Shown piece after piece: positions 1 through 5,410 of a DNA stretch of 5,784 nucleotides. Location of the stretch: assembly GCA_023229385.1 (NCBI GenBank), contig JALNZI010000089.1, positions 1 to 5,784 of the forward strand, read 5' to 3'. This stretch comes from Candidatus Omnitrophota bacterium. GTDB lineage: Bacteria > Omnitrophota > Gorgyraeia > Gygaellales > Profunditerraquicolaceae. The notes beneath the pieces were generated by a model, which was given only the letters and a program-made list of their open reading frames with translations, ran no database searches and was not told where the DNA came from. Numbering within the stretch: position 1 is the stretch's first letter; the number at the start of each line of letters is the position of its first letter. The position numbers and the translations under genes are program-made.

Positions 1-296
1 AGTTCCTGCCTGCGTTCAGGCACCAGGGTAGATTGATAAGGTTTAATTTCACAGGCGATTTTTATAATCTCAGGAGAAACAGACATCTCCAGGTTAAGTC
101 TGGTTTTTATATGCTTACGCAAGAGTTTAATATCTGCGTCTTGAATATGCCTGCGGTCTTCCCTTAAGTGCGCCACTATGCTTTCTGCCCCTGCCTCTTC
201 GCATAAGAATGCCGCATAAACAGGATCAGGCAGGTTTCCTTTACGCTGCTGACGCAATGTCGCTACGTGGTCAATATTCACTCCTAGCTTAGGCAT
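1..296 (-). CDS. pdxJ: Pyridoxine 5'-phosphate synthase PdxJ (N-terminal part, cut by window edge)
   Basis: PdxJ condenses 1-deoxyxylulose 5-phosphate with 3-amino-2-oxopropyl phosphate to give pyridoxine 5'-phosphate, the last ring-forming step of the DXP-dependent vitamin B6 pathway, in the cytoplasm. The 98 visible codons stay open to the edge and match the family closely: GVNIDHVATLR (residues 5-15), PDPVYAA (23-29), HLREDRRHI (43-51), RLNLEMSV (66-73) and LVPERRQE (91-98). His43 and Glu70 correspond to catalytic residues known in the E. coli enzyme. The full family length is about 240 residues, so more than half lies outside. The ATG at 296 gives the expected short N-terminus before GVNIDH. 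An AGAAGG Shine-Dalgarno-like stretch lies about 8 nt upstream, inside the preceding small gene, whose stop is 2 nt away, so the gene is probably translationally coupled. The assignment is secure. Confidence 0.96.
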   Translation of the reverse strand, partial: MPKLGVNIDHVATLRQQRKGNLPDPVYAAFLCEEAGAESIVAHLREDRRHIQDADIKLLRKHIKTRLNLEMSVSPEIIKIACEIKPYQSTLVPERRQE

Positions 297-298
297 AT

Positions 299-427
299 TT
301 AAACCTTCTCACCTTTCACATAAAACCAAAGCACAATTGCCAGGGCCAAGGCGATAAGCTTTAACCAGGGATGTACGGTGAACAAAAGCTTAAAACGCAA
401 AAAAATATTTATTTTGTTTTTATTCAT
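299..427 (-). CDS. 42-residue single-pass membrane protein resembling the YbbR/CdaR N-terminal anchor
   Basis: This small gene fills the gap between cdaA and pdxJ. Its product has a Lys/Arg-rich N-terminus (residues 1-13), then one hydrophobic helix, WLKLIALALAIVLWFYV (21-37), and ends KGEKV. The W-LK-L-A-LW-YV pattern is what I know from the N-terminal membrane anchor of YbbR/CdaR proteins, the membrane regulators of the diadenylate cyclase CdaA usually encoded directly after it. Normal YbbR proteins continue with several extracytoplasmic YbbR domains and exceed 250 residues; here a TAA stop follows the helix at once and pdxJ begins 2 nt later, so no lost downstream exon or frameshifted remainder is present. 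The start overlaps the cdaA stop by 8 nt and has a GAGG motif 4 nt upstream. Positive charges suggest a cytoplasmic N-terminus. It may be a working mini-partner of CdaA or a decayed ybbR; coding identity is likely, function is inferred. Confidence 0.78.
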   Translation of the reverse strand: MNKNKINIFLRFKLLFTVHPWLKLIALALAIVLWFYVKGEKV

Positions 428-1181
428 CTTTCCTCGTTTTTAGCAATTCTTTAATTTTCGATTCTAATTCCACCGCGCCTAAATCCCGGTAAAATTTCTT
501 ACGGTAGATGACCGATACATCATGTCTTTCTTCTGAAATAACAATCAGTATGGCATCTGTTTCCTCGCTCAGGCTTAAAGCCGCGCGATGGCGCGTGCCA
601 AAGACACGGTTTAAATCCTGATTTATGGCCAGTGGGAAGATGCATCCGGCAGCGGCGATCTTTCCGTGCTGGATAATCAAACCGCCGTCATGCAAAGGGT
701 TATTGGGCGTAAAGATGGCCTGGATTAAATCCCCCGAAACACGTGAGTCAATAATTTCGCCGCTTTGAATATATGCTGCCAGGGAATCATTCTTTTCAAT
801 GGCGATTAATCCGCCGAGCTTATTTGCCGTCAGGCTTTCGCAGGCCTCGACGATTTGTTTTACAAATAAATGCGGGTCTTCTTCCTTAAGCATATTCTTG
901 AATATATTACGTTTGCCCAATTGGGCTAATCCCTGCCTGATTTCCGGGTGGAAAATAATTAATATCGCGATAACCGATATGCCGAAAAGTTTCTTCAGCA
1001 GCCAATCTAAAACAATAAAGTCAAATTTCTGGGAAATAAAGAAAACCAATAGGAGCATAATTATCCCGCGCAGCACCTGCAGACTCCTGGTCCCTTCGAA
1101 AAAAAGTATAATCTGGTAAATGAAAAACCAGAGGATGAGTACTTCAGTTGCCGGTTTCCAATATAAAAATAGGTTAGGCAT
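420..1181 (-). CDS. cdaA: Membrane-bound diadenylate cyclase CdaA (DacA), c-di-AMP synthase
   Basis: CdaA converts two ATP into cyclic di-AMP at the inner face of the membrane; the messenger commonly controls potassium and osmolyte balance and envelope homeostasis. The 253-residue length fits the family (about 270). Three hydrophobic segments are visible at roughly residues 11-29, 37-50 and 65-78, followed by the DisA_N-type cyclase domain from about 100 to 235. Its signatures are GGLIAIE (123-129), NPLHDGGLII (161-170) and GTRHRAALSLSE (195-206), which carry the Asp-Gly metal/nucleotide motif and the RHR motif. The third position of the usual DGA motif is Gly167 here. The ATG at 1181 has a strong AAGGAG 5 nt upstream and overlaps the folP stop by 8 nt. 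The next gene is a YbbR-anchor-like ORF, matching the usual cdaA-ybbR pairing. The helix-free soluble DisA and CdaS types are excluded by the membrane segments. Confidence 0.96.
   Translation of the reverse strand: MPNLFLYWKPATEVLILWFFIYQIILFFEGTRSLQVLRGIIMLLLVFFISQKFDFIVLDWLLKKLFGISVIAILIIFHPEIRQGLAQLGKRNIFKNMLKEEDPHLFVKQIVEACESLTANKLGGLIAIEKNDSLAAYIQSGEIIDSRVSGDLIQAIFTPNNPLHDGGLIIQHGKIAAAGCIFPLAINQDLNRVFGTRHRAALSLSEETDAILIVISEERHDVSVIYRKKFYRDLGAVELESKIKELLKTRKDE
428..435 (-). promoter_or_regulatory. Ribosome binding site of the mini-YbbR gene inside cdaA
   Basis: GAGGAAAG ends directly before the ATG at 427, with 4 nt between GAGG and the start codon. It lies within the last codons of cdaA and is the main non-homology evidence that the 42-codon gene is translated. 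Confidence 0.6.
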
Positions 1182-2382
1182 TATTACTCCTTATGGCAGC
1201 AGCCATTTTTAAGGCCTGGTTTACCTGTTTTACATCATGAACGCGGACTATATTTGCTCCGCGCTCAACAGCCATTACGCAAGCGGTTGCCGTGCCGATA
1301 GATCTTTCAGCAGGATTTACGTTCAAAACTTTACCGATAAAAGATTTTCTGCATGGGCCGACCAATATTGGTTTGCCTAAAATCTTAAGTTCCGCAAGTC
1401 TTTTTATGATCTCAAGGTTTTGCCCGGGTTTCTTGCCGAATCCCAGCCCGGGATCCACGATTATTTTGTCGGGGTTTATGCCTGCGTATTCAGCAGTATC
1501 AATAGCATTTTTAAGCCAGGAGGTAATATCTTCAATCAGGGATTTATAGACAATTCTTTTCTGCATATCTAAAGGGTTGCCCAGCATATGCATAATAACA
1601 ACTGCAGCTTTATATTTTGCGGCTATTTTTACCATCTGCCTATCTCTTAAACCGGAAATATCGTTAATTATCCGGGCTCCGGAATCAAGGCTGGCTTTAG
1701 CTACCTCTGCCTTTGTTGTATCTATAGAAATAGGCGCGGAGATATTTTTTGCCAATTTTCTAAGCACCGGTAAGACACGCTGCAATTCTTCTTTAAGACT
1801 AATACTCTTTGCCCCTGGCCGGCTGGACTCACCGCCCAAGTCGATAATATCCGCCCCGTCTTTTAACATTTGCCTTGCTTTTAATAAAGCCAGTTCCGGG
1901 TAATCACTGGTTTTGATACTGTATAAACCATCTCCGCTGAATGAATCCGGGGTTAAATTAATTACCCCCATAATATAGGTTTTAGCGTTGAAATTTAAAA
2001 CTCTCTTTTTCAAAGGAAGAACAAGGTTCCTACCGGTGTATTTATCGAGATTCTCTTCTAATTCATTCGCCAGCTTGTTTAGCCCGAACGGCTGAAGCTT
2101 TAATTTGCGGACAAGAGAACAAAGCTGATTCAATTGGCCGATAATAAGGCAGTCGCCTTTTTTGATTTTACCGGTAAGCGCCCCTCTGGCAACCGCAACA
2201 TCGCCTCCCAGGGAAAGCATTTCTTGTTTTAAAATATTGGCGGTAATATTAGAAACAGCGCTCAGGTGTATTAAAAAGGTAGCGGTCTTCGGCAGCATAA
2301 TCCTGATCCCGTAAGGATCAACCCCGATATCGCACATAACCTTCTTTACTTCATCATTATCACCGAAACTGAAGATACGCAT
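1174..2382 (-). CDS. folP: Dihydropteroate synthase with N-terminal extension domain
   Basis: FolP joins para-aminobenzoate to 6-hydroxymethyl-7,8-dihydropterin diphosphate, making dihydropteroate for folate synthesis, and is the sulfonamide target. Residues from about 134 to 398 form the TIM-barrel enzyme: MGVINLTPDSFSGDG (138-152), DIIDLGGESSRPGA (178-191), ISIDTTKAEVA (219-228), RIINDISGL (237-245), VIMHMLGNP (262-270), VDPGLGFGK (309-317), RKSFIG (345-350) and IVRVHD (378-383). Asn142, Asp221, Asn240, Asp310, Lys346, Arg380 and His382 match known substrate-binding residues. At 402 residues it is about 120 longer than E. coli FolP. The extra N-terminus contains GVDPYGI (20-26) and GGDVAVARGALT (59-70); I recall a similar extension in delta-proteobacterial FolP proteins, but its role is not known to me. 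The start lies 7 nt after the ftsH stop without a good Shine-Dalgarno sequence, suggesting coupling. The enzyme call is firm. Confidence 0.96.
   Translation of the reverse strand: MRIFSFGDNDEVKKVMCDIGVDPYGIRIMLPKTATFLIHLSAVSNITANILKQEMLSLGGDVAVARGALTGKIKKGDCLIIGQLNQLCSLVRKLKLQPFGLNKLANELEENLDKYTGRNLVLPLKKRVLNFNAKTYIMGVINLTPDSFSGDGLYSIKTSDYPELALLKARQMLKDGADIIDLGGESSRPGAKSISLKEELQRVLPVLRKLAKNISAPISIDTTKAEVAKASLDSGARIINDISGLRDRQMVKIAAKYKAAVVIMHMLGNPLDMQKRIVYKSLIEDITSWLKNAIDTAEYAGINPDKIIVDPGLGFGKKPGQNLEIIKRLAELKILGKPILVGPCRKSFIGKVLNVNPAERSIGTATACVMAVERGANIVRVHDVKQVNQALKMAAAIRSNNA
1187..1192 (-). promoter_or_regulatory. Strong ribosome binding site of cdaA inside folP
   Basis: AAGGAG on the minus strand is 5 nt before the cdaA ATG at 1181 and lies within the last codons of folP. 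It is the best Shine-Dalgarno match in the window and settles the cdaA start. Together with the 8-nt gene overlap it allows both independent initiation and coupling. Confidence 0.8.
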
Positions 2383-2389
2383 TAACTTT

Positions 2390-4240
2390 TTATGCCAGAT
2401 CGCTTTTTTCTATTCCTAAAATCCGCTTAACCTCATCCCCGCTTAAAACCTCTTTTTCCAGCAGGGTATCGGCAAGAAGCCTGAGCTTGTCTTTGCTGTT
2501 TTTCAACAAATTCAAGGCTTTGTCATAAGCGTCATCGGTAATTTTCTTTACCTCTTCATCAATGATCCTGGCGGTCTGTTCGCTGTAATTTCTTTCTTCC
2601 ATAAGGTCCCGGCCAAGGAATACCAGTCCTTCCCTTTTTCCTAAAGTCATATTGCCTAGTTTTTCAGACATACCGAATTGGGTCACCATGCGCCTGGCCA
2701 TAGCTGTAGCTACTTCCAAATCATTTTGAGCGCCGGTAGTTACCTCGTTCAGGTTAATCTCTTCTGAAGCCCTGCCTCCCAGCATCATGGTAATTTCCGC
2801 TAATAATTCTTTCTTAGTCCAATAATGCCTGTCTTCTAAAGGCGGGGTAAAGGTGTAGCCTCCGGCAAGCCCCCTAGGTATAATTGAAACCTTTTTTAAA
2901 GGATTAACTTCAGGCAAAAGTAAAGAAAGTAAAGCATGGCCGGATTCGTGTAAAGCAGTAATTTCCTTTTCTTTCTTGGAAATAATATGGCTTTTCTTTT
3001 CCGGGCCCATCAAAACCCTCTCTACAGATTTATCCAAATCGATCTCTTCGACAGCTTCTTTATTATTCCGTGCTGCCATAAGTGCCGCTTCATTACAAAG
3101 GTTGGCCAGGTCAGCTCCGGAAAATCCGGGAGTCTGGCTGGCTACAGATTTTAAATCAACTGATGCGGCAAGCTTAATTTTGCGAGTATGCACCTTAAGT
3201 ATTTCTTCGCGGCCCTGGATATCCGGAAGGTTAACGATAATCGTGCGGTCAAATCTTCCCGGCCGCATAAGAGCAGGATCTAATGTATCCGGCCGGTTAG
3301 TCGCAGCGATAAGTATTAAACCTTGCTGAGCGTCAAAACCATCCATCTCAACTAACAGCTGATTAAGAGTCTGTTCCCGTTCATCATTGCCTCCGCCAAT
3401 ACCGGAAAAACGCAGGCGGCCTACAGCATCAATTTCATCAATAAAGATTATCGCTCCCTTGCCTTCAACCTTTCCGGCTTTACGGCCTTGCTCAAATAAA
3501 TCCCTTACCCTGCTTGCTCCGACGCCGACGAACATTTCCACAAAATCGGATCCGGAAATACTAAAAAAAGGCACGCCGGCTTCACCAGCAACCGCCCGGG
3601 CAATCAGCGTCTTGCCGCATCCCGGAGGCCCGATTAAAAGCACTCCCTTGGGAATTTTTCCCCCTAATCTCTGAAACTTTTTAGGGTCTTTAAGAAATTC
3701 AATTACTTCTTTTAATTCTTCTTTTGCTTCATCCACCCCGGCAACATCATTGAAGGTTGCTTTTTCAGTCTCGCTTTGAATCTTAGATTTAACCTTGCCA
3801 AAGCTCATAATCCTGCTCCCTAACTGCTCTCCCCTGGCAGCCATCATCCACCAGAAGAAAATCAGCAAAAGTATCGGCCCTAAATTAAAAAGCAGGGAAA
3901 CCCAGAATGTGCGCGCAGGTTTGACTTCAAAATTCTTCAGGTTTTGACGCATCAAGGAAAGCAATTCCGGATCATTTTCCGCAAGATTAACAAAGAATTT
4001 CGAATTATCCGTGAATTCTCCCTGTAAAATAGTTTCAGTCTTAGTGGCCTGTTTTATGGTTTCAGGTTTATCTCTTAAAGTCCGAAAAAACTGGCTATAA
4101 GTAATCTCTTTGGGAATCCCGGTTATAGGTATATTGCTGATGCTATTGACCAGCATAATAAACAGGAAAATTATTAGCAGCCAGCCCAGAGGGGAACGTT
4201 TGAATATATTGTTTTTATTTGATTTAGGTTTGTTTTGCAT
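2390..4240 (-). CDS. ftsH: ATP-dependent zinc metalloprotease FtsH
   Basis: FtsH is a hexameric membrane-anchored AAA+ protease that extracts and degrades damaged membrane proteins and short-lived cytoplasmic regulators. The 616 residues show a membrane helix at about 17-34, an extracytoplasmic domain, a second helix at about 112-133, then the AAA+ module: Walker A GPPGCGKT (204-211), pore loop FVG (237-239), Walker B IIFIDEID (264-271) and the second region of homology ATNRPDTLDPALMRPGRFDR (313-332) with Arg327 and Arg330. The peptidase domain has the zinc motif HESGH (431-435) and the third ligand Asp507 in TTGAQNDLEVATAMARRMV. All catalytic elements are present. A short insertion, GKVEGKG (256-262), precedes Walker B. 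The length is close to the 610-644 seen in characterised homologues, with a short tail after the peptidase domain. A GGAGAA element lies 10 nt before the ATG. The gene has its own promoter candidate upstream and leads the folP-cdaA-pdxJ block. Confidence 0.98.
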   Translation of the reverse strand: MQNKPKSNKNNIFKRSPLGWLLIIFLFIMLVNSISNIPITGIPKEITYSQFFRTLRDKPETIKQATKTETILQGEFTDNSKFFVNLAENDPELLSLMRQNLKNFEVKPARTFWVSLLFNLGPILLLIFFWWMMAARGEQLGSRIMSFGKVKSKIQSETEKATFNDVAGVDEAKEELKEVIEFLKDPKKFQRLGGKIPKGVLLIGPPGCGKTLIARAVAGEAGVPFFSISGSDFVEMFVGVGASRVRDLFEQGRKAGKVEGKGAIIFIDEIDAVGRLRFSGIGGGNDEREQTLNQLLVEMDGFDAQQGLILIAATNRPDTLDPALMRPGRFDRTIIVNLPDIQGREEILKVHTRKIKLAASVDLKSVASQTPGFSGADLANLCNEAALMAARNNKEAVEEIDLDKSVERVLMGPEKKSHIISKKEKEITALHESGHALLSLLLPEVNPLKKVSIIPRGLAGGYTFTPPLEDRHYWTKKELLAEITMMLGGRASEEINLNEVTTGAQNDLEVATAMARRMVTQFGMSEKLGNMTLGKREGLVFLGRDLMEERNYSEQTARIIDEEVKKITDDAYDKALNLLKNSKDKLRLLADTLLEKEVLSGDEVKRILGIEKSDLA

Positions 4241-4250
4241 AAGTATCTAA

Positions 4251-4256
4251 TTCTCC
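4251..4256 (-). promoter_or_regulatory. Ribosome binding site of ftsH
   Basis: GGAGAA on the minus strand lies 10 nt before the ATG at 4240, a slightly long spacing. No alternative in-frame start nearer to it fits the family's N-terminus better, so it supports the chosen start. Confidence 0.55.
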
Positions 4257-4265
4257 ATTTTAATC

Positions 4266-4294
4266 GGTTTACTATCGATAAAAATTTTGTAACC
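4266..4294 (-). promoter_or_regulatory. Imperfect dyad in the ftsH leader
   Basis: GGTTTAC (4266-4272) and GTAACC (4289-4294) are near-complementary arms around an AT-rich centre that contains ATCGAT and AAAATTTT. It lies within the predicted ftsH leader, upstream of the ribosome binding site. It could be an operator or a weak hairpin; the arms mismatch by one inserted base and the region is AT-rich, so chance is possible. Confidence 0.22.
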
Positions 4295-4313
4295 AGTACA
4301 ATACAGATTTTTT

Positions 4314-4342
4314 ATTATATACTTATAATGATGTAAAATCAA
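4314..4342 (-). promoter_or_regulatory. Sigma-70-type promoter for ftsH-folP-cdaA-pdxJ
   Basis: On the minus strand a TTGATT -35 (4342-4337) is separated by exactly 17 nt from a perfect TATAAT -10 (4319-4314). It lies in the 115-nt AT-rich gap after the tilS stop. A start about 7 nt downstream gives a leader of roughly 67 nt before the ftsH ATG. No GC-rich terminator hairpin follows tilS, so readthrough from tilS may also supply the operon. This is a motif match only. Confidence 0.68.
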
Positions 4343-4355
4343 GTATTTTATGGAT

Positions 4356-5315
4356 TTAGCGCTTGTAAAACTTGAGCGTATTGCGGGTTTTTTGCACTGC
4401 CACGCCTTTGGGCAGATCAACAATCGAACCAGTAGGCCGATTAACCAGCAAGTCTTCCAATTCTTTAATATGCTGGAAATTTATCCTGCGCATATCTCCC
4501 TGAATATATGCTATAGACTGTCTGATCTTTAACCTTAGGATTGCCGGATGTAGCCGTAAAAGTTTTAGCAGGTTTAAGCGTAAGCCGGAACCCTTAATCG
4601 CCTTTTTCGCAGCCCGATCAAGGTATTCATAATCATAGGAAATACTTTCCGCCAAATTAGCCAGGACTTCAACGATATTTTGATTATATTCTTTTTTAAG
4701 TAAAGGCATAAGTTTATTCCGGATTTTATTGCGGAAAAAAATATCTTCTTTGTTGGTTGAATCAATGCGTGGTTCTACTCCCTCCTGTTTTAGAAAATAC
4801 TCAATCTCTTTACGTCGGGTTTCTAAAAACGGCCGGATGAAAATTACCCCCTGGATCTTACGTTTTACGGATATTCCGGATAACCCGGATAATCCCGTCC
4901 CCCGCAGCAGGCGCATAAACACGGTTTCTGCCTGGTCATCGAGATTGTGGCCTAGGGCAATTTTATTTGCCTTGATTTTCCTGGCGGTTTGAATAAAAAA
5001 ATCTAATCTCGCCTGTCTGTATATTTCTTCAAGAGAACCCTTCTTTTCCTGAAGCTGCGGATTAAACTTTATAGTGCTTATCGGAATGTTGAGCTTTTTA
5101 GCCCAAGCTTCAACAAAAAGCGCATCTTCCCGAGAATCTTTACGCAAACCATGATCTACATGGGCGATATGCAAACTTAAACCTAGCGGGATCTTTAAAT
5201 TAAAAAGTTGTAAAAGCAAAGCTAACGAATCCGGTCCTCCGGAAACACCAACCAGGATTTTATCTCCCCTTTGGATTAACCTATATTTTTTAATCGTTTC
5301 GTTGATTTTCTTCAT
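4356..5315 (-). CDS. tilS: tRNA(Ile)-lysidine synthetase TilS (short form)
   Basis: TilS uses ATP and lysine to convert the wobble cytidine of the CAU-anticodon tRNA-Ile into lysidine, which changes the tRNA from Met to Ile identity and lets it read AUA; this is normally essential. The N-terminal PP-loop ATPase domain shows LVGVSGGPDSLALL (21-34), AHVDHGLR (51-58), GHNLDDQAETVFMRLLRGTG (122-141) and RPFLETRRKEI (161-171). RNKIRNKLMPLL (195-206) is the usual conserved segment after the ATPase. The protein ends at 319 residues with a GSIVDLPKGVAVQKTRNTLKF-type strand region. It is therefore shorter than E. coli TilS (432), lacks the extra C-terminal domain, and resembles the compact Aquifex-type enzyme. 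The ATG at 5315 places SGGPDS at residue 25, as in homologues; no Shine-Dalgarno sequence is visible. The tilS-ftsH adjacency is widespread in bacteria. Confidence 0.97.
   Translation of the reverse strand: MKKINETIKKYRLIQRGDKILVGVSGGPDSLALLLQLFNLKIPLGLSLHIAHVDHGLRKDSREDALFVEAWAKKLNIPISTIKFNPQLQEKKGSLEEIYRQARLDFFIQTARKIKANKIALGHNLDDQAETVFMRLLRGTGLSGLSGISVKRKIQGVIFIRPFLETRRKEIEYFLKQEGVEPRIDSTNKEDIFFRNKIRNKLMPLLKKEYNQNIVEVLANLAESISYDYEYLDRAAKKAIKGSGLRLNLLKLLRLHPAILRLKIRQSIAYIQGDMRRINFQHIKELEDLLVNRPTGSIVDLPKGVAVQKTRNTLKFYKR
4869..4895 (-). repeat. Three tandem 9-nt units inside tilS coding GLS-GLS-GIS
   Basis: On the plus strand the units are GGATATTCC, GGATAACCC and GGATAATCC. In TilS they encode residues 141-149, directly after the RLLRGTG motif. 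Homologues carry a G-L-x-G-L-x-G pattern here, so the repeat at least partly reflects a conserved protein motif and not only slippage. Confidence 0.6.
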
Positions 5316-5324
5316 TATGAGTTT

Positions 5325-5333
5325 ATTTTATCA
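5325..5333 (-). promoter_or_regulatory. Extended -10 promoter candidate for tilS
   Basis: The minus strand reads TGATAAAAT, an extended -10 (TGn plus a one-mismatch TATAAT). No good -35 lies 17 nt upstream (TATAAA at 5353-5348), which is tolerated by extended -10 promoters. The predicted start is near 5318, only about 3 nt before the tilS ATG, implying a nearly leaderless mRNA. Confidence is limited by the AT-rich context. Confidence 0.4.
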
Positions 5334-5374
5334 CAATAAATATGAAATTTATAGCCTGATTTTAAGGATTTAAA

Positions 5375-5403
5375 TTGACTTTACACCCGTGAAAGTGTAA
5401 ATT
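5375..5403 (+). promoter_or_regulatory. Promoter candidate for the flippase gene
   Basis: TTGACT (5375-5380) is a good -35, followed after 17 nt by TAAATT (5398-5403), a 4-of-6 match to the -10 consensus. Initiation about 7 nt downstream would fall at or next to the ATG at 5411. The spacer is nearly filled by a perfect inverted repeat, suggesting repressor control. Confidence 0.45.
5380..5401. promoter_or_regulatory. Operator-like perfect 7-bp dyad between tilS and the flippase gene
   Basis: TTTACAC (5380-5386) and GTGTAAA (5395-5401) are perfect inverted repeats separated by 8 nt, CCGTGAAA. The arms run from the end of the -35 into the -10 of the flippase promoter, a classic repressor position. 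The 15-nt centre-to-centre half-site distance is longer than one DNA turn, so the binding mode is unclear. No regulator gene is in the window. Confidence 0.4.
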
Positions 5404-5410
5404 AAACATA

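Noticed and set aside
7..22. Perfect 6-bp hairpin TGCCTG-CGTT-CAGGCA, terminator- or repeat-like
   Set aside because: It lies inside pdxJ and encodes the conserved VPERRQE motif; there is no T-tract, so codon constraint explains it.
299..427. Reading the small gene as a frameshifted full-length ybbR
   Set aside because: pdxJ starts 2 nt after its stop, so no further YbbR coding sequence exists in any frame here.
799..1119. Plus-strand open frame of 106 codons opposite cdaA
   Set aside because: It is an antisense shadow of a well-conserved gene, with no ribosome binding site or recognisable protein. The plus-strand frames at 1292-1549, 1577-1903, 2976-3329, 3387-3674, 4350-4532 and 4729-4992 were rejected for the same reason.
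4266..4294. Possible BirA (biotin repressor) operator from GGTTTAC/GTAACC arms
   Set aside because: The half-sites are in the opposite order to the known TTGTAAAC-N-GTTTACAA arrangement, one arm is a base short, and no biotin gene is nearby.
4574..4765. Minus-strand 63-codon frame nested in tilS
   Set aside because: It is out of frame within the conserved TilS sequence and has no independent support.
5322..5340. Inverted repeat TTTATT/AATAAA upstream of tilS
   Set aside because: The arms consist only of A and T in a very AT-rich gap, so chance is a sufficient explanation.
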